From Bimuria novae-zelandiae CBS 107.79 (Eukaryota > Ascomycota > Dothideomycetes > Pleosporales > Didymosphaeriaceae), in the NCBI GenBank assembly GCA_010015655.1, contig ML976730.1, positions 60,218-124,217 on the forward strand: 64,000 nucleotides of DNA, read 5' to 3'. Shown here one piece after another: positions 12,102-22,876 of this stretch (position 1 is its first letter; each line of letters opens with the position of its first letter). The notes below the pieces were generated by a model. That model saw only the letters and a list, made by a program, of their open reading frames with translations. It was not told the origin of the DNA and searched no databases. The position numbers and the translations under genes are program-made.

Positions 12102-14008
12102 TCAAAGCTTGGCTTTGGCCTCCGGCTCAGGCGCACTTGCTTCCTTGTTCAAAATGACGTTGCCTGTTGCTGGGCCTTCGCCAAAGAAGATGACTTCGAC
12201 GGTGAGATCGTCCCTGGTCGCGATTAGCTTCGTGTGCCGTGTGCCGTGTGCCATGTGCCATGTGCCATGGCGTCAAAGGTCGGAAGAAACGTACCTGTAT
12301 CTCCTTGAAAACGGGCTGGGCAGGGTCAACAAAGCAGACAGCTGATCCTGGTCTTTGCCTCCGAGCGCGTTTCGGACGAGATGCGTCGCCGCGTTCTTAT
12401 CTTCGACGACGAAGCGCTCGTTGAGAGAGGTCTTGGTGCCCCATTGCTGCTGTCGGATCGGTGCCCTTTGGCCATCCTGCTTCGAGGAGTTCTTGTCTTC
12501 AACGGGTAGCGTATTTTGGCCGCCCATCCAGCCCTTCAGCCATGATTGAGATTGGGCATTTTGGGTGCCATTTGCCCCCTTCTGCGCATCCAACCACGAA
12601 CCGACCAGACCAACAACTTCTTCGTTGGTCAGCATCTCCCACAGTCCATCAGTGGCCATGACAACGAAGTCACCCTTTTCAGGTTCCACCTTGGTCGTCG
12701 TGATGATGGGCTCGGCGGTTACGTAAGGAGGTGTCTTGAGAAGCGGCGAAGCAGTGCGCGCAAAGTACGACTTCTTCAATTCCTGAGTCGTCTCGGCGGA
12801 CCATTTGTAGGAAGCATCGCCAAAAGCTCGAGACGGCTCCAGACCACCCAATATACGGCCGTTTCGAACGACATTGGGCTCTCCGGGATGTTCCTTTCGC
12901 AACCGTTCTGCTTCACTAGTGGTGCCTCCCGTCTGATCTTCCGACAGAGGCGTGGCAGTCCATTTACCGTTGGAGCCACGACGTCCCAGCACAGCACGGG
13001 AGTCACCAGTGCAGGCTACCCTGAGCAGCTTCGACCTACTGTCATAAAACGAGAGCAAGGCACATGATCCGGACAGAGCAGGTGCTAGCAATTCGGCCGC
13101 GGCAACCTTCGACTGGGCTTTCTTCAGCTTCTTGACTGATTCGTGTACTATTTCATTATCTAGTCGCACAAAGCCTGTCTTGATGGCCTTGTCGATGGCC
13201 TCTGGAGACGGGAAGTGCAGAGCGGGGTCCTCGAGGGCCGACTTGTAGGTTGTGTTGAGCTCACGTGCGACGAAAGAGATCAAGGTCTGGCGAAGTTTGG
13301 CAGATGTCACCCAGCCGCTGTAATCTGATTAGTGAAGCAATATGGATGTGTCAAGTGACATATGCACCTGTGGCCATCGAAAACACCCCAGAACATCCAG
13401 TCGGTCGAAGACGCGCCCTTGTCCGTGGCAGCCATGTTGTGAGGTACCTCAATGATCTTCTCGGCATGGTCATCCTCGATGGGGTCGTTGCTCGGAATCT
13501 GCACAACATCGTAGCGAACAACTCCCTGACCCCGGCCGACTATCCACGACTCTTCCGTCTTCCTGAGCTTCGCGGTTGCCTGCTCAGGCGTGAGCATCTC
13601 CAACACTTTCCTACCGTAGTCGTCTGTATCCTTGGATAGCGGAGCGTCTCCAGTGATGGTCCCCGTATACAACGAGCCGACCTGATCCACAACCAACGCC
13701 CTCCGCGTCGTCTCGGCTTGCGCGTCGGTGGTCACGCTGCGAACCTGGTCTGCAGCGGTCGTGACACCCGCAGGAGGCGCGCCTCTATACCAGTAGTAGG
13801 CGGTCGAGGCGACGGCACCAGCAACCAGGGCGCCCACAGTGCCCCTGAATTGCATCGACGAGGACAGCAGCGCGGTCGAGGTACGCTGGCGCGAGAGATA
13901 TCGCTGACCTAGGCCATTGCTGGGCGTGAAGGAGAACTGGCGGCGGGCGCCCTTTCGCAGGGCCGGGCGACGGGTGGAACGGATGAGTTGGACAGCCGCC
14001 CGACGCAT
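12102..14008 (-). CDS. mitochondrial PP2C-type protein phosphatase (PDP/Ptc5-like)
   Basis: This family dephosphorylates pyruvate dehydrogenase E1-alpha in the mitochondrial matrix (yeast Ptc5). Exons 13368-14008, 12295-13317 and 12102-12213 give 591 residues; introns are 13318-13367 and 12214-12294. The ATG at 14008 is the first in frame and starts an Arg-rich presequence (MRRAAVQLIRSTRRPALRKG), followed by a membrane-like segment near residues 62-75. PP2C metal-binding motifs are present: WGVFDGHSG created across intron 1, GDSRAVLGRR, ATDGLWEMLTNEE, and RDDLTVEVIFF, which only appears after splicing intron 2. Intron 2 holds a heptamer repeat. It is divergent from TCF25 across 216 bp. Substrate is by family. 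Confidence 0.9.
12233..12267. repeat. heptamer tandem repeat inside PP2C intron 2
   Basis: Five 7-bp units (TGTGCCG, TGTGCCG, TGTGCCA x3) fill the middle of the 81-bp intron at 12214-12294. The repeat accounts for most of the excess over the gene's other 50-bp intron. Confidence 0.9.
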
Positions 14009-14224
14009 TTGCAGAGGCCAAAAGGGCGGAATGGGTAGTTGAGGGATGGTTCGAACCCAAGCTTGATCGTTCTCAAGGAGCCGCCATTTCGGTTGCGGCT
14101 GGGCACGGGCCCTTTCTTTCACCCTGCCAATCGCGCCTCATCCTTACAAACAGGTGGGCCCTACTAAAGGTCTGAATCACGACGTCACCGCGTCACTCTC
14201 ACTTTGCGAAAATCAACACCCAAC
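14009..14224. promoter_or_regulatory. divergent promoter between PP2C phosphatase and TCF25/RQC1
   Basis: 216 bp separate the two ATGs (14008 minus, 14225 plus). No TATA box is evident. Confidence 0.45.
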
Positions 14225-16261
14225 ATGTCTTCACGAGCCTTGCGACGGGCCCAGCGGGAACTGGAAGAGAAGAAGCAGCTGGAAATTCTTGAGCAAGAAA
14301 AGGCGCAAAATGAGGAAGAGTCGGAAGAAGAAGATGAGCCCATACTCGTGAAAGCGCAGGCGAAACCTAGTTTATTTTCGATGCTCGGAGATGCTGGAGA
14401 CGACGATGAAGAGGAAGACGGAGAAATAGAAGAGGAAGAGAAGGCTTCGGAGCCTGCAGCAAAGACAGAAATTCAAGTCACGCCCGCACCCAAAACTTCC
14501 AAAAAGGGAAAGATGAAGAAAAAGAAGGGCAAAGGCAAGAGCAACACGCCCGCTCCTGAAAAGACACCGACATCTGCGAAAGCAGTCCCTGGACTTGACG
14601 AGATCGACCAGGCGCTTCTCGCACTGAATCTCAGCTCTAGTGCGAAGTCGAACGGTGAAGACGAGCCTTCATCTGCTGCTAGCGAGGAAATGCAACAATT
14701 ATTTTCCGTTCTAGCAGTCGATACACAACACTTGCATGCTGCCAACGAAATGCGCAAGCTGTTCGGGCGTGCAGCTGTCCAAGGAAACCATGACGAAGAC
14801 CAACCAGCGCGGAACCGACGCCAGCAGGGAGGCATCGCGGCGGCTTTTGCTGGTCGCAATCAACCGGGAGGTCGCAACTTGGCGTCATTAGGTCTTCGGC
14901 GGAACATTTTCGTTCAGGGGAAGGAAGAGTGGCCTCGTGCGACACTGGGTGGTCTAGGCATGGAGATGGTGGAGAAGCGGAGCGACGGGACGGTAGAGTA
15001 CCGCTTCGTCCACAACACCACGTATCAGTCCGTCCAACGAGAGTTCGAGACGTGCGTGGGCTCTATGGACCCGGAGCGCATGATTCAGCTCATGCACTTC
15101 AATCCATATCACATTTCCACACTTCTCCAAGTGTCGGAAATAGCCAAACAGCAGCGGGACAACGCAACATCAGGCGAGCTGCTAGAACGCGCTCTCTTCG
15201 CCTTCGGTCGAGCCGTCCACTCCACATTCGCCCATAATCTGTCTCAAGGAAAAGCCCGTCTCGACTTCCGGCGCCCCGAAAACCGCGAATTCTTCCTCGC
15301 AGTCCAGCGCTACATCGCCACGCTCGGCATCCGAGCAACATGGCGCACCGCCTTCGAATGGGCCAAGCTCCTGATCAGTCTGGCCCCCGAGGACGACCCA
15401 TACTGCATGCGCCTCCTCATCGATCAACTTGCCCTCCGCGGCCGCGAACCCCAAGCCCTCGTCGACCTCGTAGAAACCGACCACCTCGAACGCGCCTGGA
15501 AGATCCCTCCCAACCTCGCCTTCTCCGTCGCCCTGGCCCACGCCCGCCTCAAAAACCCGCAAAAAGCACGTTCAGCGCTCCGCTCCGCTATTAAAGAGTA
15601 CCCCTGGATCGCCTCCCGCATATGTAAAGAGCTCGAGATCGCGCCTATACCGAAGCCAGTGTGGGGTAAAGAGCCGAACGGCGACACCCAAGAGCTTCTC
15701 ACCCAGCTGTACGTTCCGCAAGCGAAGGATCTGTGGAACACAACGGAAGCAACGAGCTTGCTTGTTGAAGTGTGCTACTCGATCGACGAGCCCCTCGGTG
15801 CAGGCGAGAACCCTTACTGGCTCGCACCCATCAACTCGCTCGACCTCGCGCGCCACGTCATACTCTCCGACTCCCCGCCTCTCCTCTCTCTTCTCGACCC
15901 AGCAATGAAAGCGCGCTACACATCGACCTCCGACCCCCTGCCTCCGGAAGACAGCATCCCTTCCTATTCCACGTCGTCCAGCACCACATCTCCTATGGCA
16001 GCGCTCGGCCGCACAGACGCCCTCGCCGAGCTTGAGTCGTTAAGGCTATATTTCCAGGAACTGGATTTGCAGAACTTGGTGGAGGGGGGTGGAATGGGGT
16101 TAGAGGTGCTGGGCCCCGCACTGGAGCGCGCGGGGAGTGGGTTGCAGGAGTTTAGGCGGAATGTGGAGAGGGTGCAGGCGGTGCAGCAGCGGTTGAGTGA
16201 GTTGGGCGTGGAGGTTGTGTTTCAGGGGCAGGGTGGGGAGGGGAGTGAGGATGAGGTGTAG
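14225..16261 (+). CDS. RQC1: TCF25 / Rqc1 family ribosome quality control protein
   Basis: Rqc1/TCF25 is a subunit of the ribosome quality control complex that acts with Ltn1 on stalled 60S nascent chains. A single exon gives 678 residues. The ATG at 14225 precedes MSSRALRRAQREL, the conserved family start; the frame upstream has only a TTG. Residues 20-110 are strongly acidic then Lys-rich (DDDEEEDGEIEEEE, GKMKKKKGKGK), as in the family. The conserved core begins near residue 245 (PRATLGGLGMEMVEKRSDGT) and includes MIQLMHFNPYHISTLLQVSE and the helical-repeat region up to about 550. The C-terminus is Gly/Glu-rich. No intron or lesion was seen. Confidence 0.92.
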   Translation: MSSRALRRAQRELEEKKQLEILEQEKAQNEEESEEEDEPILVKAQAKPSLFSMLGDAGDDDEEEDGEIEEEEKASEPAAKTEIQVTPAPKTSKKGKMKKKKGKGKSNTPAPEKTPTSAKAVPGLDEIDQALLALNLSSSAKSNGEDEPSSAASEEMQQLFSVLAVDTQHLHAANEMRKLFGRAAVQGNHDEDQPARNRRQQGGIAAAFAGRNQPGGRNLASLGLRRNIFVQGKEEWPRATLGGLGMEMVEKRSDGTVEYRFVHNTTYQSVQREFETCVGSMDPERMIQLMHFNPYHISTLLQVSEIAKQQRDNATSGELLERALFAFGRAVHSTFAHNLSQGKARLDFRRPENREFFLAVQRYIATLGIRATWRTAFEWAKLLISLAPEDDPYCMRLLIDQLALRGREPQALVDLVETDHLERAWKIPPNLAFSVALAHARLKNPQKARSALRSAIKEYPWIASRICKELEIAPIPKPVWGKEPNGDTQELLTQLYVPQAKDLWNTTEATSLLVEVCYSIDEPLGAGENPYWLAPINSLDLARHVILSDSPPLLSLLDPAMKARYTSTSDPLPPEDSIPSYSTSSSTTSPMAALGRTDALAELESLRLYFQELDLQNLVEGGGMGLEVLGPALERAGSGLQEFRRNVERVQAVQQRLSELGVEVVFQGQGGEGSEDEV

Positions 16262-17810
16262 GGTGGGTGTGATAGAGGAGAAAAGTTAAAAAATTTGAGG
16301 CTGGTGGGGTATAGGTGGGTGGGAGGACGAGGAAGGCGCGGATGGGGTGCTTAGATGTGGGGTGTTCATTCATAATAAGGAATCCTCAGTGCAACGATCT
16401 CATGATATCAGTTTTGTCGAGAAAATTGTTTGGAAAGCGTTAAATCTTACGAGATCTTTTGTCTCTCCAGGCCGGCGGATGTGTGCAGCATTTGCAGTGC
16501 TGCTATTTAAGGCCAGTGGCTATGAACACAGTCACCGAACCTGAGAATGTGTTGACTGTGTAAAAGATTTCAAGTCTTTTAACGGGCAACTTGCGAGGGG
16601 ATGCTGTGCTTGCGCCCGCGTACGGCAAGTCTGCGTGTGCGTGGCTCGGGAAGCGGGGTTGGTGGTGTGAAGTGGGTATGCAAGCAGGGCAGTGGATGAA
16701 ACTGGAGCGTTTTGATAAGTCTGATATTGAAGGGGTTGTTTGTGGAGAGGTGCTGCGAACAGGTGTGGGGTTGGTGGGGAGAGGGTTTAAAAAAGGTAAT
16801 GGTGGTGTTTAGAGCGGGCGGTCTGGCGGCCCGCGGGTGTGGGGGTGGTGGTGGAGTGAAGGTGCTGTACTAAGGTATTGCGGTGGTGAATGAAATGCGA
16901 GGCGTTGTTGTAAGTCTTGGGTACTAAGTGCGCTGTTGGAAGCTAGTTGCCTTGTCTACGAGAACGCGGGGTCGGTGAGGAGGTAATGGTGGAGTTAAAC
17001 CATCGGGGTTGTGTTTCGTAGAAAGGCGGAATAAGATTTACGTACCAGGAAAATGCAGTGATGGATGAAGCCGATTCTGGGGCTTTGATACTGGGTAAGT
17101 TACTAGAAACTGCTCAGAAGTACGAGCGTTCAGCAACCTCAGCTCCACTGTGGGGCGGCCGGAACCATTCAGGCATTAGACGCGACGCTAGAAGCCACGC
17201 TTTTGCCTTATGACAGAGAATGCGAGGTCAGTAAGTAAGTAAGTGATTTGGTGTGAACTGATGGTTGAGCTGCCGTCTGGGTACATGTGTAGGTGGGAAG
17301 TCCAACGTTTCAAAAGTTTGCTTTGGAGGGTAGTAAGAGGTGATATTGAGAAAGACTGGTGTTGTTCTGTGTGCAACTGTCTAATTTTCTTTGTAGCACC
17401 TTAGTCGACGTAGTGTAATGTGCGCGTAGATGAAGAACAAAATGCTCACCGTCACGTTAAGTATGTTCATGAACCGGTTCTTTAAATACACATAACTTAT
17501 ATTGCCTCTGTATTTATATTTCACAAGACCGGAGAATTATCATGGGACTTTTTCAAGTCATACAATTGAATCGAAACCACTATTCCCTTGTTTTGCAAGT
17601 AAGCCCACAATAGTACTACGCCGAAGCGTGCTTTGCAGACAAGATCAGAAGATCTCGGGGCCGCGATATCAGCCCTGCGGGACCGTGCTCATAGGCAAAC
17701 CGTATTCCGCGCTCTCCACCTACAGCATGTACTTCAAACTCCACTATGTCCTCTTTTATTTCTGACAATGCCTCCAACACATCGGGATATAGTGGCGGTG
17801 CGGATACGTA
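16262..17810. other. gene-poor stretch, no supported gene
   Basis: About 1.5 kb of normal composition. Small frames such as 16591-16812 (+) have no ATG-based family support, and splice-like signals are not coherent. It may hold the TCF25 3' UTR and a non-coding transcript, but nothing in the sequence proves either. Confidence 0.4.
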
Positions 17811-20040
17811 TTAGCGAAGCCTCAAACTCGTTTTCAAACAACACAGCCTACACTTGTTGTCTCTCAAGACAATGCAAGATGGTTCTTGGAATGATTCTTC
17901 GTGCCCATCTCGACCAAGAGCGAACATCGCACATCGACCGGTGAAGTTGAGATCAAGACTTATGAGATCGCGGAAGCCATCAACGATCCTCACAGCGGTG
18001 GCCGACGAGGCATTATTCTGACCTTCCTGTTGTGAATGACTGCATGTTACAATACCTCTCGCTTCACAAATTTTTTTAGGTGGCACCGAAGATCAACCCT
18101 GATACCGGTACTTTGGCCGGTTACGTCTTTTATGTCATAAGCCAGTCCCGGACCCTCGGCAGTCCCTTGAGCGATGAGCTTGACATGGTCATACCCTGCC
18201 GCGTTTTGGTACACTAACTTTCTGTCTTTGTCGATTCCAGCACGGACGCCGTGTATGATGTTGAAAGGGTCGACCCTTGAACACTATTCGTCCTGGCACA
18301 ACGTGGATCGTGGTAATATCATTTCGATCGTCGGAAAGTTCTTCTAGAACATTCAAATATACGCAGATGCCAGCGGTGGATAAGGCAGCACACTGTGCCT
18401 GAATATTGACTGTCATGAATTGCTTGACAATTTACCGACCAGAGAAGAGACTCAGGATTTGGGGAATCTCATTAGGTAGTGATAGGAATTCGTTTATCTT
18501 CGGATCCAGAGAGCCTCTCTTTTGAATTTCATTCGATTCTCGGTAAGTTTTGTGTAATGCAATCCGTATACCATGCGGAATCGGCATAATATGTTGAGGC
18601 ATCTTGATCAGGCTAAGCAATCTTCCGAGGACAATAATGCCTTCAGCTAACTCCACTAAACAAGCATGGTGGGGAATGATGCTGGAGGACGGGTTTTTAT
18701 GTTTTCCGCAGTAGACAAACCACAATGAGTGCCAATGAGTTTTGTATGTGGCGATGGATTCTGCGAACGTGTCGTGCTTATATCCATTATTCATTGCTTC
18801 TCGGGCTGTAAGTAGCTGAGGAAAAGTCTTGAGCATATGTTTTAATAGTCCTTTGCCGAATGACTCATAAACGTAGAGCTTATTTTGACCTTAGGTAGTC
18901 GAACGGTGTACCGGTCTCCACCTTTGCTATGGCTTCGAAAACCCTGGCTATACTACCTATAAGCCCTCCCAACAAATCCACATGCTTCATCAATTCTGGG
19001 AAAACGTCAGGCAACGCCTGAGTTATAATTTGATCCCACGGAACCCTACTCGACATCGGATACCTGTAGTCAGAGCGATCATTGACAATCCATTCATCGA
19101 AATTGTAATGCAGATGAAACATCTTGTTCGTGATCGTCAATGCCGATGAGGTGTCCTCGTTGAAGCGGAGTCCCCGGTATTGGACTGTGAGCTGAGGCTC
19201 CAGGCTGCTAGTGCTTAGGTATTTCAGAACACTGTTTTCGTCTTCTATGCGCACGTAGAGATCAAAAAGCCATTCAGCGAGCGCAGTAACCCAGCCAGCT
19301 TCATTTCCACCTGAAACTGTCATCGAGACTAATTCGCCTTTCGAAAGTTTCCCTAGCCCATCCAAAACACCTGCAAGATCTTTTATATTGGCTAGATGCT
19401 TCTGAACTTCATGTTTATCGTGACATGTACAGCTCATATTCCTTAGAGTTCCGAGGCGGACAGGGAAAGGGGTTGCGACGAAGTTACCAGAGCAGGTCTT
19501 CACCAAAGCATTCCATTGGCCCAGCGAAGGTGCAAGTTGCAATTCTGGACCAAGATCAACAAGTGCCGAAAGGACTTTAGCAGCGTAATCTTCGTCAAAA
19601 TATTCCCCTAGCGCTGCACATAATGCTATCAGGTTGGCGCCTTGTTCCGTGGCACGGAGAGAGCGAACGAGGTGTTGGTATCCAAAGCCAACGTAGAGAT
19701 TGTCCATCACCAATGGAGAAAGTCGGAGCTGCCGAATGGCATTCTCAACGTTCCTGGCTCCTCTTGCGGACAGTTTAAAAGTGTTCCCTATGCTGTATCC
19801 GATAGTCAGAGTGCATGGATCGATACCAACTGCCGCAAACCGAGCAAAGGCCCCCACCAACTTGTGAGAGCGTGCCACCCAATAGTGCGACCTAGTCAAC
19901 TGAGCTTTGTTGTTGGAATGAAGAGCCACCACCGGGCACCAGAGACATTTTGACTGCAATTGACTGTCAAAAAGTACGAGATGAAATGTAACGGTCTTTC
20001 GTGAGGAGATCCGAAGGTGACGCAGTTGATGTACAATCAC
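17811..20040 (-). pseudogene. fungal-specific hypothetical protein, broken by frameshifts and a stop
   Basis: The long frame 18880-20040 matches, from memory, a Pezizomycotina-specific family of unknown function; recognisable blocks are NKAQLTRSHYWVARSHKLVG, RLSPLV..LYVGFGYQHLVR and NEAGWVTALAEWLFDLYVRI. The reading continues to 17811 only through four lesions: a 1-base frame change near 18883-18893, TAA at 18432-18434, a 1-base change near the AAA at 18264-18266, and a compensating change at the homopolymer 18071-18077. Blocks between lesions still look coding (YVYESFGKGLLKHMLKTFPQ; GICVYLNVLEEL; IIHGVRAGIDKDRKLVYQNA), and the tail CIVLRDNKCRLCCLK fits the family end. No in-frame ATG precedes the first block. 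Homopolymer placement means assembly error cannot be excluded for some lesions. Confidence 0.65.
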
Positions 20041-20686
20041 ATGATCGTCCGCAGTTTTCGGACTATCACATGCTGTTCAGTCGACATACATGTACAAATA
20101 GCAGAATCTCTACTACTCAATACAATCAGTGCTTTCCCGACTTTCGCATTGCAGCAACAACCGCTACATGAAACGTGGCGAGTTGGGAAAGAAAATGGTA
20201 AAGACGAGACCGGCTTAAATACAGGTTATGTTGTCAAGCTGTTTGGTCACAATCACATTCATAGTTGCTTGTTTTGTACCCATGACATGCTAGTCCATCA
20301 TGTGGAAATCTGGGTGACGTTTCTGGACCGAACTTGGCTCAACTAGACAACCCAGGATTGTTCCTGCCAAGCGCAGGACGAAAGGAAGCCACATAATTTT
20401 CCACAGCAATCACAGATCGGTCAGGAGGCCAATAGCCCAGAGATACTAGGCAAGAGCCACTGCACTGTGCGCCATGTCATCTAGATTTCGCGGTTTTTGC
20501 GGGTCACCTAAATGCCACTAAACTATTTGGGCGTAGAAGGAGTACAAACGATTAACAGAGTTACCAAGCTCAAAAAAGGGAGACAAATTGTAAAGGGATA
20601 AGGAACAAACAAGTGCACATAGTTTTGCTCAAAATGTTTTAGCAACCTTCTTGTGGACAGGAACCCAAAACGGAATTTACCTTAGG
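20041..20686. other. intergenic left of the double Pogo island
   Basis: Normal-composition DNA with no supported frame. It includes the 5' flank of the pseudogene ending at 20040. Confidence 0.45.
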
Positions 20687-20688
20687 TA

Positions 20689-22789
20689 CCGTGTCCGTGC
20701 GCGTAACGATCGGATTCGCGTAACGATCGCCGAACACCAAACCACCTCAACCTTCAGCGCGTCATAATTCTATCAACATGGATCCAATTCAAGCTGCGAT
20801 TGATGAAATCGAATCGCTAAATCCAGGAGAACGCTTTACTTATGCTGAAATAGCGCGTAGGCATGGTGTTGATCGCAATACCCTATCGCGAAATCATAGA
20901 GGGGTTCAATCGTCGCGAACAACTAAGAGAATTAATCAACAAAAGCTCAACGTCCAGCAAGAGGAGGAGCTTGTACGATATATCAAAAGACTCACAGAGA
21001 GACATATACCTCCCACTAGAGAGATGATACAGAACTTCGCCTCTACGATAGCAAAGGAGCCAGTTAGCGAGAGCTGGGTTACGCGCTTTATCAACCGACA
21101 CAGCATTCATCTCATCTCACAATGGACGGTCGGCATGGACAGCAATCGCCACAAAGCTGATTCAGAGGATAAATATCGCTTCTATTTCCAATTTCTACAC
21201 AGCAAGATGGATCAATATCATATAGATCCTCGTCATATCTACAATATGGATGAGAAAGGCTGCCTGATCGGTATCGTTGGTAGATCAAAGAGGATATTCA
21301 GCAGACGAATGTGGGAGAAGAAGGAGGTTAGGGCATCACTCCAAGATGGCAATCGCGCATGGATCACGCTCCTGGCATGTATCTGCGCTGATGGATCAGC
21401 TCTGCCGCCAAGCCTCATCTATGAGGCCGCCAACAAGGGCATCCAATCAAGCTGGGTAGAGGATATCAAGGCAGGAGAACACGAAGTCTTTATCACCTTA
21501 TCATCCTCTGGCTGGACGAACAACGATATCGGGCTTGCCTAGCTTGAGCAAGTGTTTGATCGCTGTACAAAAAAGAAGACTCGACGATCCTATCGACTTT
21601 TAATTATAGACGGCCACGGATCTCATGTTACTATAGACTTTATTAACTATTATAATAAGTATAAGATCCTGCTTACTGTCCTGCCTCCTTACTTAACTCA
21701 TACGCTTTAGCTACTTGATGTTGCGATGTTCAAGCCTCTATTAACAGCGTACTTAGCAGAGCTATCACGATACCTTTATAGAAGCCAGGGCCTAGCTTCT
21801 ATCACTAAAGACGACTTCTTCCCCCTATTCTGGAATGCGTGGAAGGCCTCCTTTAAGAAATCAACTATCCTCAGCTCTTTTAGAGCCACAGGCATATCAC
21901 CACCTAATCCTGATCCTATCCTTAATAGGTTTACGCAGGATCAAGAATCAGGCGATAGTTCTTTATCAGGGCTTAGCGATCATGATTGGAGAAAGGTGGA
22001 TAGGCTTTTACGATCAGTAGTGAAGGAACAGGGTAGTCAAGATACAAAGAAGCTTCGTCAATCGCTCCACCATCTATCTGTCCAAAATGAGCTGCTTAAG
22101 CATGACAACGATGGGCTTAGGCAGGCGCTATCTATCAAGAAGAAGCGTAAAAAGAAGGGCAAAGCTCTTAACCTTTAACAGCGCCAGGAGTATTATAGTA
22201 GGGCTATTTTATAGTTACTAAGGAAAGTAAGGGAGGCACATGTTTGTTAATTAATTAAGGAGCAAGAGGATAAGCAACAGTAGCTTTAAAAAGCGGAGAT
22301 AGCAGAGCTAAAGAAGGTAGCTAAGCTATACAAGGAGAAAATGTAGCAGGAAAAGCGTGCTGCGCGAGAGGCAGCTAAGAAGGCGAAGGAGAAGGAGAGG
22401 GTTGAAAAGGCTGCTCAGCGCGCTGCCCAGAAGTCTGCCCACGACGCTGAAAAAGCTCTGCAACTATCCCAAAAGGGTAAGAGAAAGGCCTCTCAGTCAT
22501 CTCTACAGAGCAGAAAGCGTCAGAAACGTGGTGTTGATGCTACAGATGTTGGGGAGGCCTCAGAGGGCGCATCTGCTGCCCCAACCAAATCTACACGCAG
22601 CGGCCGCGACGTCAAGCTTCCTGATAGATATAAATAGTGAAAATCAATCGCAAGGATCTATATAGTAATCAACTAGAAAATCTTATAATAATACTAACTG
22701 TGGGTGGCTCTATTGCCTTATTGCTGATAGAGCTGTTCTGGTGTTCGGCGATCGTTACGCGAATCCGATCGTTACGCGCACGGACACGT
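20689..22789 (+). mobile_element. Pogo/Fot-type DNA transposon, copy 1
   Basis: The 50-bp terminal inverted repeats at 20689-20738 and 22740-22789 differ only at the outermost base. TA flanks both ends (20687-20688, 22790-22791). The 2101-bp element carries one plus-strand transposase frame. Within each TIR the 13-mer CGCGTAACGATCG occurs twice, probably paired transposase-binding sites. Confidence 0.9.
20778..22637 (+). pseudogene. Pogo/Fot-type transposase with RIP-like stops
   Basis: The full frame is about 619 codons from the ATG at 20778 to TAG at 22635-22637. It starts with a CENP-B/Psq-type helix-turn-helix (YAEIARRHGVDRNTLSRNHR), followed by the DDE core (HIYNMDEKGCLIGI; RLLIIDGHGSHVT) and a charged coiled-coil tail. 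In-frame stops include TAG at 21540-21542 (Trp TGG by family), TAG at 21708-21710 (Gln CAG by family), and TAA at 22176-22178 with more beyond. The last 90 codons are again open (RAAREAAKKAKEKERVEKAA). TGG/CAG to TAG is what RIP produces. Confidence 0.88.
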
Positions 22790-22876
22790 TATCGAACGGG
22801 GTGTATCGGAGCTAAGCCGTCTATCGGTGGTTTCGTAAAATCCCGCTACACATGTGATCTGGGCGCTTGTTAGGTA

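Noticed and set aside
14045..14060. GGTTCGAACCC resembling a tRNA B box
   Set aside because: The flanking bases do not pair as a T-stem and no acceptor or anticodon arm fits; it lies in the 5' flank of the PP2C gene.
14473..15562. Minus-strand frames opposite TCF25/RQC1
   Set aside because: Antisense shadows; the plus strand has the conserved single exon.
18419..18434. An intron at the TAA in the 17.8-20.0 kb pseudogene
   Set aside because: Every GT..AG choice shifts the frame, while simple read-through of TAA keeps the conserved frame, so a nonsense change is the better explanation.
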